NCBI GenBank assembly: GCA_018343915.1
Contig: JABRWF010000006.1
Location: 4,092,001-4,156,000 of the forward strand
DNA: 64,000 nt
Reading direction: 5' to 3'
From: Agroathelia rolfsii
Lineage: Eukaryota; Basidiomycota; Agaricomycetes; Amylocorticiales; Amylocorticiaceae
Part shown: piece after piece, positions 11,646-24,046 of the stretch
Position numbering within the stretch: the first letter of the stretch is position 1
How the letters are laid out: each line of letters begins with the position of its first letter
Made by a program: the position numbers and the translations under genes
Notes under the pieces: generated by a model
Told to the model about the DNA's origin: nothing
Databases searched by the model: none
What the model saw: the letters and a program-made list of their open reading frames with translations, nothing else

Positions 11646-12192
11646 TGATCTTTTGAATTTTTCACTTCCTTTGATTTTTCATTATTTTATTTTATTTTGT
11701 GAATTAGTATTTTGCTTACTATACTTGCAATTCTTCTTGGATCAAGATCTTACTTTTTAGGGTCTATTTGGTACTGTTTCTTTACCTTATTTTCTATTCT
11801 AATCTTTTTATCTCTTAGTTGATCTCCTTAGTTTTGCATTTTACTGTATATGTCTTCATTTCTTCACTTTGTGGCTGATGTAGCTGTACTTTCATGCTCC
11901 TCTTCAATATTGAGACTTAGCTACTGTATAGTTCATGTATATACTTAAGGCTGGCTGTCCTAGAGAATGCTTCTCTAGTTTAGACCACTCTGTTTACCAC
12001 TCAGTATTCTTTGCTCAATCCACTCTTTTACTTTTTTATGGCTTAATGATGATGATGCTGGCTCACTCTGGTTTATGTTCTTTGTCTATGTACTCAGGAA
12101 AGGCTGTGGGCTCTAATAATCAGTAAGGGATAGGATATCCTAAAAGCCTGCTCTGTTAGGGGCATAGGTATGTAAAGTTCTATGATGATTGG
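11646..12192. other. Unassigned AT-rich stretch
   Basis: No gene or clear repeat match seen. T-rich at the left; flanked on both sides by LTR-A copies. Confidence 0.35.
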
Positions 12193-12782
12193 TGTCACAA
12201 CCCTGGTTATGCCATATCATAGCTTCAATAGCATTTATTCAAGTTTACCAAGCATATATCCAGGTTTACCAAGTATATACCTAGGTTTATTCAGGATAGC
12301 TATGGAATTACTTAGGTGTTTAAGTTTTATTTTATCAAGCTATAAATCAAGCTATAGATGCCATAGTAAAGTATAAGTCATAGTATATTATTTCTAAGTC
12401 ACAGTATATTATAGTGGATCATAGTTCACTACTTAGCTATAGCTTAGTTCTGAGCTAAGGCTCAGAAATAAGCCTATTGTTACTTCCGCTCCCTTACTAT
12501 CACTGCCGCGCTGGTTGTGACATGTCACGGTCACGTCACACAAAAGAGCGTAACTTTACATTTTCCTATCTTCAGGCACTATCACAGGTACACAGGAACT
12601 ACAACACATGCTGATAATCACTGGAACAATCAAGGAGGAACTTAGGGATTATATTGGATTATTTAGTAAAGGTTAGAAGTCAGTAGAGCCTACCAAAGTA
12701 GAGAACAATAGTGTACAGCCATGTATTTAAACCTTTAAGGTCTAAGAGATGTTCCCCATCTCACAGACCTCTTTCGTCAATA
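12193..12782 (-). repeat. Truncated LTR-A copy
   Basis: Starts TGTCACAACCCTGG and follows the reverse complement of the gypsy LTR as far as CACAGACCTCTTT, then diverges. No target duplication was found. Confidence 0.7.
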
Positions 12783-13225
12783 CCATCATTGTTATTTACT
12801 GTCCTAAGCTTCCTCTAAGCCCCTAAGTTCCCACTGTATTGCTTTCCTTGTCCTAAGTCATAGTTATAGCATTATAGTTGTCAAAGTCATAGTAGACTCC
12901 CTTATAATCAACATTAGGGTTGGAAACCCTAAGAGCGTCATTCCTAGCCTTGGATTAGGCTAGGTAACCTACTGTTTTTTCCTTAAGCTTTATCTACAGT
13001 CTTTTCATAGTAATTCTTTACAATATTCATAGTATTCATAGTCATAGTTTGCCCTTCAGTTATAGACCTGTGACAATTGGCATTTATTAGCCCTTGCTAG
13101 GGGTATTCCCACTATGTTATATTTCTTAGTTTCCCACCACCTTCTCATTACTCCTTACCCCCCCCCCTTTTATGGTTGTTTAAAGTGGTTGGTCATGGCT
13201 TCTAGCTATGCCCTGATACTTAGGA
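12783..13225. other. Unassigned stretch with poly-C run
   Basis: No gene seen. Contains a run of consecutive C near 13160. Probably more eroded repeat DNA. Confidence 0.35.
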
Positions 13226-13318
13226 GTAATACCAAATTATTAGTAAGGATTAGAAGCTAGGAAAGTATACCAAAGTAAGAGAACAATAGTATACAAATCA
13301 TGTATTTAAGTTACTAAG

Positions 13319-13976
13319 TGTTACAGGTCTATGGACAGAGTGCACTATGGAGAGATAAGATAACTAGGGTCAATCCAGACCCTAATAGTATAACAGAGAG
13401 TAATTAGAGACTATGAAAATAAAGATATAATTTAATGAAAGAGGTCTGTGAGATGGGAGACATCTCTTAGACTCTAGTAGCTTAAATACATACTTATATA
13501 CTATTGTTATCTACTTTGGTGCATTCTCTTGACTTCTAACTCTTACCAAATAATCCAGTAATGATCCTAAGTTCCTTCTTGATTGTTTTAAGGTCTAGTA
13601 ACATATGCTGCAGTTCCTGTGCAACTGTGATAGTACCTGAAGATAGAAGATTGTAAAGTTATACTCTTTTGTGTGATGTGATGCATGACATGTCACAACC
13701 AGTGTAATAGTGATAGTAAGGGAGTAGTCTAGTTCTAAGCTAAGGCTTAGAACTAAGCTATAGCTAAATGGTAAACTATAGCCTACTATAATATACTATA
13801 ACTTATAAATATTATACTGTGAAATAAATTATACTATAGTTTCTATAGCATGATATATAGCTTGATATAATAAATAATAAATGCCTAAGTAATTGCATGG
13901 TTGTTCTGAGTATATGCTTAGTAGACATAAGTAAATGCTATTGTGTCTATAATATAATATAACTAGGGTTGTGACA
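13319..13976 (-). repeat. Gypsy LTR (left on plus strand)
   Basis: 658 bp with TG...CA ends; pairs with 19031-19688. Confidence 0.9.
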
Positions 13977-13989
13977 TCATCCCTCTTTA

Positions 13990-16900
13990 AGGCTAGAAAC
14001 TACCTAGTTCTCTAAGCCTTCTTAATTAATACAGGACCAGCTGCCTTGGGATATTTACTGTGAAATTGTTTGACTAGCTCAGGAGCATCTGAGAGATTTA
14101 TAGCTAGTTGCCATGCATCTTCTCCAAGTACATAACCTTTAAACTTAACATGGTACCATAATTTATTCCTGATATACTTGGAGTTATCAATAAATTCAAC
14201 CTCCTATTGAATATCTTCAGGTTCAACTATGACTGGTTCTAGATACTCAAAAATTTGGCCAGGAATTGTACTTTCTTTATAGGGTGCCAAGCAATCTATA
14301 TTAATGACTGGGTGGATTTTCATAGTGTGGGGAAGGTTTAGCTTGAAAGCCATGTCTGAAACTTTTTCTATGACTTTGAATAGTTCTAACCACTTGAAAT
14401 CAAGTTTCTGTGATGGTCTATCTGTGGTAATATTTTCATGGGAAAGGAGAACAAGATTCCCTTCTTGAATCTCAGGTATACTATAAACTTTAGCATCATA
14501 ATAATGCTTGTATCTTTCATTAGCTATCTGTAGGAGGGATTTTATTTCTTCCTGGTTTCTATGGATGTCTTTAGCATATTCTTCAGAATTTCCTTTGGCT
14601 TAGGATGAATTTACAACTGTGGTTATAGTTAGATTATATCCTAGGTTGGCATAAAATAGTGACATTCCAATAGCATTATAGGGTGTATTATTATAAATGA
14701 ATTCTGTAATAGGTAGAAGATCTACCCAATTATCCTGTCTATGAGTAGTAAAAATTCTAAGTAGTTGTTCTATGACTTGATTAACATGCTCTATTTGTCT
14801 ATCTGTCTATGGATAATATGCTGTAGAAAACCTTGGCTTGATTCCTAGTCTAGAATAAAGATTTCTCATAAACATTGCATTGAACCGTGGTCCTCTATCT
14901 GATACTGTGGTAAGAGGCAATCCATGGAGTTTCCAAATATTTCTCATGAATAGATCTACAATTTCTATGGCTGTAACTTTGTCTGTGGTTGGCATAAAAT
15001 GTGCCATCTTGGTAAAGCAATCCACTACTACTAAAATTGCATTATAATCTTGACACTATGGTAATCCTGTGATTAAATCATATGTAATATCTTGCTAGGG
15101 GCCTTGAGGTATAGAAAGTGGTTATAAGGGTCCTTTAGCTCTATTGGTCTTAGTCTTGGATCTTTGGCATAAGTCATATGCTTTAATGTATATATTAATA
15201 AATGATTTCATGGAGGGCCAGTAGTAGTCTCTTGATACAATTTCTAAAGTTTTGGCTTAACCTGGATATCCAGCTATAAGTACATCATGGCATGATTCTA
15301 CTATGGTTCTCTTGATTTCCTGGTTGCTTAGTATATATATTAGTCCTCTGAATAATAATGTTTCTCCTTGAAGGTTATAATTTTCTATGGCTTTTTTTAT
15401 ATGGTGGTCTAGATTTTTTCTTGACTTGACAAGTGCTATAATTTTCTTTAAACCTTCATTCTGATTCTGTAGTTCTGTGATTCTTTGAATTATTTTATGG
15501 TCTGGGAGTGTTTCTATGGCTTGAACTTTGAAGAAATGATGAGGTTGTAAGATACTTTGCAGAGCATCATCCCCCTTTAAGGGTTTATCTCCAGAGAGGT
15601 GGGATAATGCATCTGGCTTAACCATTAATTTTCCTAGCTTATGGACTATAACAAATTTAAACCTGGATAACTCTAATAACCACCTAGCTTCTCTATGAGT
15701 TAAAATCTTGGTTTTAAGAAAATATTCAAGATTTTTGTGGTCACTATGAATTTCTATAATCTGTGGGGCGCTTTTTAAGTAAACACACCATTCCCTTAAC
15801 GCCCTGACAATAGCTAAAAGTTCTTTATCATAAATCTCATAATTCCTTTCCTCTGGTGAAAGCGTCTTGGAATAATAGGCAACAGGGTGTAGAAGTCTAT
15901 CTAACCCTTTCTGTGATAATACAGCACCTATGGCATAATCTAAAGCATCAGTTTCAAGGATATACTGTCTATAGGGATTAGGGTAAACAAGGACTGGTGC
16001 TGTGGACATAGCTCTCTTAAGTTCTGTGAATGCATTTTCTTGGTTAACCCCCCAATCCCATAGGGTGTCTTTCTTTACTAAATCAATCATGGGATATGCA
16101 ATCTTGGAGTAATCTTTGATAAACCTTCTGTAAAAATTGCAGAAGCCTAAAAAACTTTGGATATCTTTAACATTTCTTGGTTGTTTCTAATCCTGGATAG
16201 CCTTGACTTTATTTTGTTCTGTGGATACTCCATGATGTGATATAATCATTCCTAGATACTCTATCTCTGTAACTGTGAATAAACATTTCTCTGTATTACA
16301 ATATAAATTATACTCCTTAAGGCATTATAAAACTTTTATAACTGTGGCATTATAATCTTTCTGTGATCCATAGGTGTAAATTAAAATATCATCAAGATAG
16401 ACCACTAAATCTTGGTCTAGCATATCCCTGAAAACATCATTCATGAAATGCTGAAATGCAGCAGGGGCATTAGTAAGGCCAAATGGCATGACAGTATACT
16501 CAAACGGCCCATACTTTGTCCTAAAGGCTGTTTTCTATTCATAACCCTCTTTAATCCTAACAAGGTTGTAACCATTCTTGAGATCTAGCTTAGTGAACCA
16601 CTTGGCTCCTTGGAATTTATTTATGAGTTCACTAGTGAGAGGCAGTAGGTAAACATTTTTCTTGGTAATATTATTGAGGCATCTATAGTTCACACACATA
16701 TGCAATTTTCCATTTTTCTTTGGTATAAACATGCATGGTGCACCTATGGAGCTCTTGGAATGTCTGATGAAACCTTTGGCCAACATATCATTAATGTAGA
16801 TTTTCATTTCTTTTTCTTCTTTATGGGTTAATGCATAAATAGGTCCTAGCTTTGGCTTGGCACCTTCTTCAAGGTCTATGGTCAAATCATACTCTCTATG

Positions 16901-17480
16901 GGGTGGTAACTTATCTGCCTCTTTTTCATCAAATACAGATAAGTAGCTATGGTATTTCTTAGGGACTATGGATGATAGAGGGGATTCTGTGACTATAGAG
17001 GGGTTAAGATCTATAGCATAGGCATAATTGATACTTGGCAGTATAACTATTTTGTTTTTCCAGTCTATAGATGGGTTTTCATTTTCTAACTAAGTCATTC
17101 CAAGAATCACATCATGGTTTCCAATATTAGTAATTTCAAAAATATATGGTCACCATAGAGTGCCTATAATAAGAGTTCTATGAAGTTTATGAGTTAATTT
17201 CCCTGATTCTATAGATCTTCCATCAACAACATAAATTTCTCCTGGGATTTCTTTTTTAACTGTGGGTAACTAGTACTAGTCAATAACTCTTGGATGAATA
17301 AAGCAGCTTGTAGCACCACTATCTATCATTGCATTAACTATGATTGTCCTGCCATTAACTCTAATTCCTATAGAAATTTTTATAGTAGAAGAATAATTAT
17401 TTCTATGAACTGTGACAGAGTTTACATAAGGGTGTATTCTATAGGCAGGCATAAGCACACTACTTAAAAATGCTGTGATG
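13990..17480 (-). pseudogene. Gypsy Pol with C-terminal chromodomain, degenerate
   Basis: On the minus strand the protease active site MIDSGATSCFIHP lies at about 17325-17290. Reverse transcriptase starts near 16885 (GFIRHSKSSIGAP, KLDLKNGYNLVRI) and includes the catalytic YLDD near 16400. RNase H follows in the 277-residue frame at 16090-15257 (ETDALDYAIGAVLSQ, IHSDHKNLEYF). The integrase core at 15025-14807 has MDCFTKMAHF and VSDRGPRFNAMF, with the third acidic residue just past a stop (RQIEHVNQ). Near 14210-14060 a chromodomain is recognisable (YHVKFKGYVLGEDAWQ), which places the element among chromoviruses that target heterochromatin. Several in-frame stops make it inactive. Confidence 0.9.
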
Positions 17481-17839
17481 TAAGGTTAAGTCTATCTATA
17501 AGATTTTTCTGTGATTTCTCCTGATCAAAGTGAATTTGCTTCTATATTTCCTTCTCATTCTCTGAATCTGAGTCAACTATAAATTCATCATCCTCTGAAT
17601 CATCCCAGGTGCACTTTCTTGAGGTATTTAAGCTAGGTGGCATGTTTAAGGCCTGAATCTAATGAGGTGCTTCACTTTTAGTAGTTAACCCCTAGATAGA
17701 TTGAACTTGGGTAGGTGGGGAAATACCATGATTAGAGGGACCTGGAGGTGAAGCTATATGAGAAGCTTGAGCAGTTATAGCTATAGAGGCTTGGGTAGAG
17801 GGTAAGAATGGGGCTGTGGTTAATGTATGAGCTATTTTC

Positions 17840-18978
17840 TGAAAGGAGCAGCAATTTTTAAGTGGGCAATAGGTTGTAATATAGCTGGCTTCTCCACATC
17901 TAAAGCAGAGGTTATTCTGAAAGCAATGCTTGCACTCTTCTTGAGATAGCTATGGGCCTTTAAATGATGTAGAAGGAGCTTAGTTAGTCAAAGCATCAAT
18001 ATCCATAGGAACTACCTGAGAGTTGTTGTGGGGTCTATAAAAGGGAGCTATAGTAGTAGCATATGTTTTGGAGTGTGTAGAGAATTTCTGTGGGCAAGAT
18101 CTGTGGTGATAGTTCATTGATTGGATAGATAATTCTACTTCTATAGCAGCAGCTATAAGATCCTCAAGAGAATTAATGGTTTTAGGAGCAATATGTGGAA
18201 ATTCATCTTGAATTGATGTGTTAAGTTTACCCTTAAATATCCATTTGACTGCAGCATGATCAGCCCATTGGGCCCTTGCCATTAAAGACTTAAACTATGA
18301 GGCAAAAGCAGCTACTGTGAGGTTTCCCTGTGAAAAGCAATAGAGTTCTTGCTTAGCAAGCTGGATTGAATCTGTGGTATGCCATTCCTTCTCAAAATAT
18401 CTCCAGAACTCATCAACATCTTTGAGAATACTATCAAATGCACCATCCTTGTTCTGGAAAATTGGAAGGGCCCATTGGTCAGCATGCCCATCCAGGTAGG
18501 AGAGAATAGTATGGACTCTATCTTCATCATAATCAAACTCCTCATCTTTAATAGACATAAAGTTTTTCATAGAAGCAATCCATGAAGGGGCTTGGCTATA
18601 GTCTTCTCCAGTAAAGCACTGTGGTGGGGCTATGAGGATTCTTTTCTTGGGAGCAGAGGGGGTCTATGACTGAACAAGGGCATTCTGAAGCTTCTCAAAG
18701 CCTTGCATCATTGCTTGAATTAGGTTAGGGGCTGATGGTACCTCCTGGTCTTGATCCATAGCAGTAGGGTTAGTAACTGTAGAGAGAGTGGCATTGAATG
18801 ACATATTAGAGGTAGCAAGTAGTGATATCTGTAGATCTGTTGTGCCTGGTGATAGGGGAAGTTGTGAATCAAAAAAGGGGAGTACTTGATGTATCTGTGA
18901 TTGATCTAGTAATGTGGCTCTGGAAAGCTCCTCCTCTTCAGAAGAGTCAGAGAAGTAAGTACTAAATGTACTAGGCAT
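17840..18978 (-). pseudogene. Gypsy Gag, degenerate
   Basis: The frame starts at 18978 (MPSTFSTYFSDSSEEEEL) and continues through a capsid-like region (DQWALPIFQNKDGAF, FWRYFEKEWHT, LAKQELYCFSQG) to a zinc-knuckle segment near 17900. That segment reads C-F-R-C-G-E-A-S-Y-I-T-T-Y-C, with tyrosine where the CCHC histidine should be. Stops split the frame near 18660, 18295 and 17980. Confidence 0.8.
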
Positions 18979-19030
18979 GATGGGTAGCTATGGGAATAGC
19001 TAGAAGTGTCCTAGAATCTCACAGACCTAA

Positions 19031-19688
19031 TGTTACAGGTCTATGGACAGAGTACACTATGGAGAGATAAGATAACTAGGGTCAATCTAGACCCTAATAG
19101 TATAACAGAGAGTAATTAGAGACTATGAAAATAAAGATATAATTTGACAAAAGAGGTCTGTGAGATGGGGGACATCTCTTAGACTCTAGTAGCTTAAATA
19201 CATGCTTGTATACTATTGTTATCTACTTTGGTGCATTCTCTTGACTTCTAACTCTTACCAAATAATCCAGTAATGATCCTAAGTTCCTTCTTGATTGTTT
19301 TAAGGTCTAGTAACATATGCTGCAGTTCCTGTGTAACTGTGATAGTACCTGAAGATAGAAGATTGTAAAGTTATACTCTTTTGTGTAATGTAATGTATGA
19401 CATATTACAACCAGCACAATAGTGATAGTAAGGGAGTAGCCTAGTTCTAAGCTAAGGCTTAGAACTAAGCTATAGCTAAATAGTAAACTATAGCCTACTA
19501 TAATATACTATGACTTATAAATATTATACTGTGAAATAAATTATACTATAGTTTCTATAGCATGATATATAGCTTGATATAATAAATAATAAATGCCTAA
19601 GTAATTGCATGGTTATTCTGAGTATATACTTGGTAGACATGAGTAAATGCTATTATGTCTATAATATGATATAACTAGGGTTGTGACA
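19031..19688 (-). repeat. Gypsy LTR (right on plus strand)
   Basis: 658 bp, same ends as 13319-13976; followed by the CTAAG target duplication. Confidence 0.9.
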
Positions 19689-19787
19689 CTAAGGTCTAAG
19701 AGATGTCCCCTATCTTATAGACCTCTTTTGTTAAATTGTATCTTTATTTTCATAGTCTCTAATTACTTTTTACTATACTATTAGGGT

Positions 19788-20758
19788 TGTTACAAGTCAC
19801 TCATTGTATTATAAATTTATTTAAGATTTGTCATTATTTTTCTGATTTTTCTTCGATTTTTCTCTATTTTTTGGTATATAATATATATATTACATAAGCA
19901 AAGATTATATAAGTACTTTAATAACTAAGCAAAGTCATGTGATCAGTCATCATGTAACTGGCTATCATGTAACCACTAGTTATATAACTTATTGTATAAT
20001 AAGTCTAGACCATAATACCATTATAGACTTATTATGGTGTAATATTACATTATACTTAGCACCTCTATGCATAGACCATGTACTAGTATATAGACCAGGT
20101 AGAAATAGTATATAACCCTGTAGTGCCTCTACCTGAAGACCTTAGATTTGTTCTCTTCATCTTTAGGTAAGTACAATAGTGCTTTGTATTAGACAATTAA
20201 CTAATATAATAAAAACTTCATCTTTAGAGTCCCCTTACTCTGGGCTTATAGAGCCTATCCCAACCCCTCTCTCTCTCTTCCCTACTAAATCCTCTCAGCT
20301 TAGTGCTAGGAGGTTGTAAGCATGCTTAGTGCTGCTTATAGAAGAGATAAGCTCTGTGCAAGTCTCTGTATGTATGCATAAGACAGATCTAGCCCTAGTA
20401 GTAACTATTTGCATCTATAGTAATACAAAACATATAGTACTCAGTGTACTCAAGCAAGTAAAAGCTCTGCCCTATGCTTGTCAAGGTTAAGATACCTTAA
20501 CACCTACTTGTATATACAAAAACATTGGTGTCTTAACAATAGCCTTTGCTTGAAAGTCTAGTAGACTTGGAGTAAAGCCTAGAGATTAATAAGCTCTGGT
20601 GTAAGTGATAATAAGGACAGTATATAGGGAAGTATACACCCTTGCATCCTAAGCCTTAGGAGAAGTAAAATAACTATTACTAGTTACCTTGTACCTTAGA
20701 GGGGTTTTTGTAGGTATTAGTTGAGTTTTAGTGATAAGAGTTAGGTGTACTCTTGACA
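19788..20758 (+). mobile_element. Solo LTR, family B, copy 1
   Basis: 971 bp from TGTTACAAGTCA to CTCTTGACA, flanked by AGGGT on both sides (19783-19787 and 20759-20763). It sits inside the older LTR-A copy. No coding sequence. Confidence 0.85.
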
Positions 20759-20823
20759 AGGGTCTAGATTGACCCTAGTTATTTTATCTCTTCATAGTGT
20801 ACTCTGTCCATAGACCTGTGATA

Positions 20824-20922
20824 TCTACAAGACTAGCTCTTAGGGTACTAACTTTACCCTAGACTTACTAAGTCTACAAGATAAGAGAATAAGCCTTTCC
20901 TAAGGAAAAACAAGTAGGTAGT
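20824..20922. repeat. Short repeat, inverted copy near 24240-24330
   Basis: The reverse complement of this stretch (CTACCTACTTGTTTTTCCTT and CTTAGTAAGTCTA) reappears at about 24240-24330, so both belong to one dispersed repeat. Confidence 0.5.
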
Positions 20923-21190
20923 TGTTACAAGTCAATTTATGTACTATAAATTTATTTAGAATTTCTTATTATTTTTCCAAATTTTTCCTGATTTTTCTCA
21001 ATTTTTTGGTATATAATATGTATATTACATAAACAAACATTACATAAGTACTTTGATAACTAAGTAAAGTCATGTGACTTATTATATAAGTAGGTCTAGA
21101 GTATAGGTCTAGAATATAATACTATCATAGACTCACTATAATATAATATCATATTATACTTAGCACCTCTATGCACAGACCATGTACTAG

Positions 21191-21791
21191 TGTTAAGTCT
21201 TGGACGGATGGGGATAGCAGAAAAGGGAAGGGGCGGAGCAGAACGGAAGCGGAGACGGAGTGAACAGGAGTAGAGATGGGAGAGTGGATAGGAAAGAAGA
21301 GGGGTGACTGGACTTGGCCAAGACGTATATGTCAGGCCCTTGCCTAGTTACGGTCCGGGACAGGAGTCAGACAGGAGAAGGGGAACTAAGTTGATTTCCA
21401 AACTGAGGTAGCTAGGTACATGCTAGGTTGGTATAAATACTATAGTAGCAGGAGGATACCAAGAGGAATAGAAATGAAGTGAGACAGAGAGTGGGAAATG
21501 GAATACGGGGCATGAATGGGCCGAAACTATCTATGTGAACAAGGGTACCAGAACATATGGGGAAAATGATAGGAAAACAAGATACGTGAGAAGAGGAAAA
21601 GACTCCGGGACTCCGGTTGGGCGCTAAGCAAGGGGTCGCTAGTTCCAACGCCCGAATTGCGGAGGGCGGAGAGTGGAAGTTGGGAGCCAGAGAGGTGTCT
21701 TTGGTTGTTGGATAATAGTGGGCAAGGGTGAATGGGGACATGTGGGAAATGTTGGAGTGGGAGCTACTTGTGCGCGGAGGGGGTTGTGACA
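21191..21791 (+). mobile_element. Solo LTR, family C (GC-richer)
   Basis: 601 bp from TGTTAAGTCTTGG to GTTGTGACA with the target duplication ACTAG (21186-21190 and 21792-21796), inserted in a family-B LTR. Its base composition is clearly richer in G and C than the surrounding DNA. Open frames inside it have no recognisable protein similarity. Confidence 0.85.
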
Positions 21792-24046
21792 ACTAGTACA
21801 TAAACTAGGTAGAAATAATATATAACCCTGTAGTACCTCTACCTAAGGACCCCAGATTTATTCTCTTTGTCTTCAGGTAAGTATAGTAGTACTTTGTATC
21901 TAATAGTTAGCTAATACAATAAAACTTTATCTTTAGAGTCCCTATCTCTCTTGTTATAAGACAATCACTGTACTACAAATTTATTTAAGATTTCTCATTA
22001 TTTTTCTGATTTTTCTCCAATTTTTCTCTATTTTCTGGTGTATAATATGAATATTATATAAGTGAACATTACATAAGTACCCTAATGACTAAGCAAAGTT
22101 ATGTGATCAGCCATTATGTGACTAGCCATCATGTGACTACTAGTCATATAACTTATTATGTAAGCAGGTCTAGAGCATGGATCTAGAACATGACACCATC
22201 ATAGACTTACTATAGTGCAATATCACATCATACTTAGTACCTCTGTGCACAGACCATGTACCAGTACACAGACCAGGTAGAAATAGTATATAACCCTGTA
22301 GTATTCTACCTAAAGACCCCAGATTTGTTCTCTTTATCTTTAGATAAGCACAGTAGTACTTTGTATCTAAAATAGTTAGCTAATACAATAAAAACTTCAT
22401 CTTCAGAGTCTTTATCTCTCTCCCCTCCCCTCCCCCACTAAAATCCTCTCTGCTTAGTGCTAGGAGGTTGTAAGCGTGCTTTGTGCTGCTTATAGAAGAG
22501 ACACGCTCAGTGCAAGTCTCTATGTGTACGCATAAGATAGGTCCAGCCTTTGTAGTAACCATTTGCATCTGCAATAACACAATAAAATATAGTGCTCAGT
22601 ACACTCAAGCAAGTAAAGGCTCTGCCCTGCACTTATTGCAGTTAAGATACCCTGCACCCCTATTAATATACACAAGACCTTCAGTGTTATAACAGTAGAC
22701 CTTGCTTGAAAGTTTAGTGAACTTGGAGTAAAGCTTGGTGACTGGAACACTCTGAAGTGAGTGAGAGTTAAGACAGGGCATAAGGCATGTACACCTGCAT
22801 ATCCCAGGCCTTGGAAGTTGTAAAACAGCCATTACAGGCTACCTTGCACTTTAGAGAGGTTTACGTAGACACTGGTTGAGTTTTGGTGGCAAGAGTCAGG
22901 TGTGCTCTTGACATTACATAAGCAGACATTATATAAGTACTCTAATAACTAAGCAAAGTCATGTAATTAGTCATCATATGACTGGTTATTATGTGACTAC
23001 TAGTTATGTAACTTATTATATAAAGCAGGTCTAGAGCATGGGTCTAGAATATGATACCATTATAGACTCACTATAGTGCAATATTGCATTATACTTAGTA
23101 CCTCTGTATACAGACCATGTACCAGGTGCATAGACTAGGTAGAATTAGTATATAACCCTATAGTGTTTTTACCTAAAGACCCCAGATTTGTTCTCTTTGT
23201 CTTTAGGTAAGTATAGTAGTGCTTTGTATTAAATAGTTAACTAATATAATAAAACTTTGTCTTCAGAGCCTATCTCTCTCTCCTCCCTACTCAAATCCTC
23301 TCTACTTTGTGCTAGGAGGTTACAAGTATGCTTAGTGCTACTTGTAGTTAAGGTGTGCTTAATGCTACCTCTGTGAGCTTGCATAAGACAGGTCCAGCCC
23401 ATTAGTAGTGACCATTTGCAACAACTATAACACAATAATACATTGTGCTTAGTGCATGCACCCAACAAAGCTTTATGCCTAGTTAGCCAGGGTTAAGATA
23501 CCTCAACCCCTATCTGCATACACAAGAGAACTTGTGTCTTGACTATAAACCTTGCTTGAAAGTCTTGTAGACTTGGAGTAAAGCCCAGTGATAGGAAAGT
23601 TCAAGTTTGAGTGAGAGTAGAGATAGGGCACAGAGAAGTGTACACCCCTGCATCCCAAGTCCTAGGAAGAGTAAAAAAGGCCTTACTGCCTACCCCATAC
23701 CTTTGAGGGGTTTCTGTGGACTTTGGTTGAGTTTTAGTGACAAGAGTTAGGTATGCTCTTAACACAAGTCTCTATGTGCACGTATAAGATAGATTCAGCC
23801 CTTGTAGTAACTATTTGTATTTGCAATAATATAAAACCAACAAAGTACTTAGTGTACCTAAAGTAAACAAAGGCTTGCCCTGTGTTTATCAAGGCTAAGA
23901 GACCCTACACACCTATTTGTATATACAAGAAACTTTGTGTCTCAATGGTAGACATTGCTTGAAGACTTTGCAAGTCTAGAGTAAAGCTTAGTGATTAGTG
24001 AGCTCAGGGTTGAGTGAGAACAAAGATAGCACACAAGGCGTGTCTA

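Larger units (their letters stand above)
13319..19688 (-). mobile_element. Ty3/gypsy chromovirus LTR retrotransposon
   Basis: A 6,370-bp element with two 658-bp LTRs (13319-13976 and 19031-19688) starting TGTTACAGG and ending GTTGTGACA on the plus strand. The 5-bp target duplication CTAAG (13314-13318 and 19689-19693) is perfect. By eye the LTRs differ at about 26 positions, all transitions and no indels. Coding sequence is on the minus strand in the order Gag, protease, RT, RNase H, integrase, chromodomain, and carries multiple stops. Confidence 0.92.
13226..20823 (-). repeat. Older LTR-A copy broken by two later insertions
   Basis: Three pieces (about 13226-13318, 19689-19787 and 20759-20823) read in order as the reverse complement of one LTR-A. 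The first gap is filled by the gypsy element, with CTAAG duplicated at its edges. The second is filled by a solo LTR of family B, with AGGGT duplicated. The host LTR therefore predates both. Confidence 0.75.

Noticed and set aside
21412..21792. A 126-residue protein on the minus strand
   Set aside because: It lies inside a solo LTR, has no recognisable domain, and its frame is explained by local GC richness.
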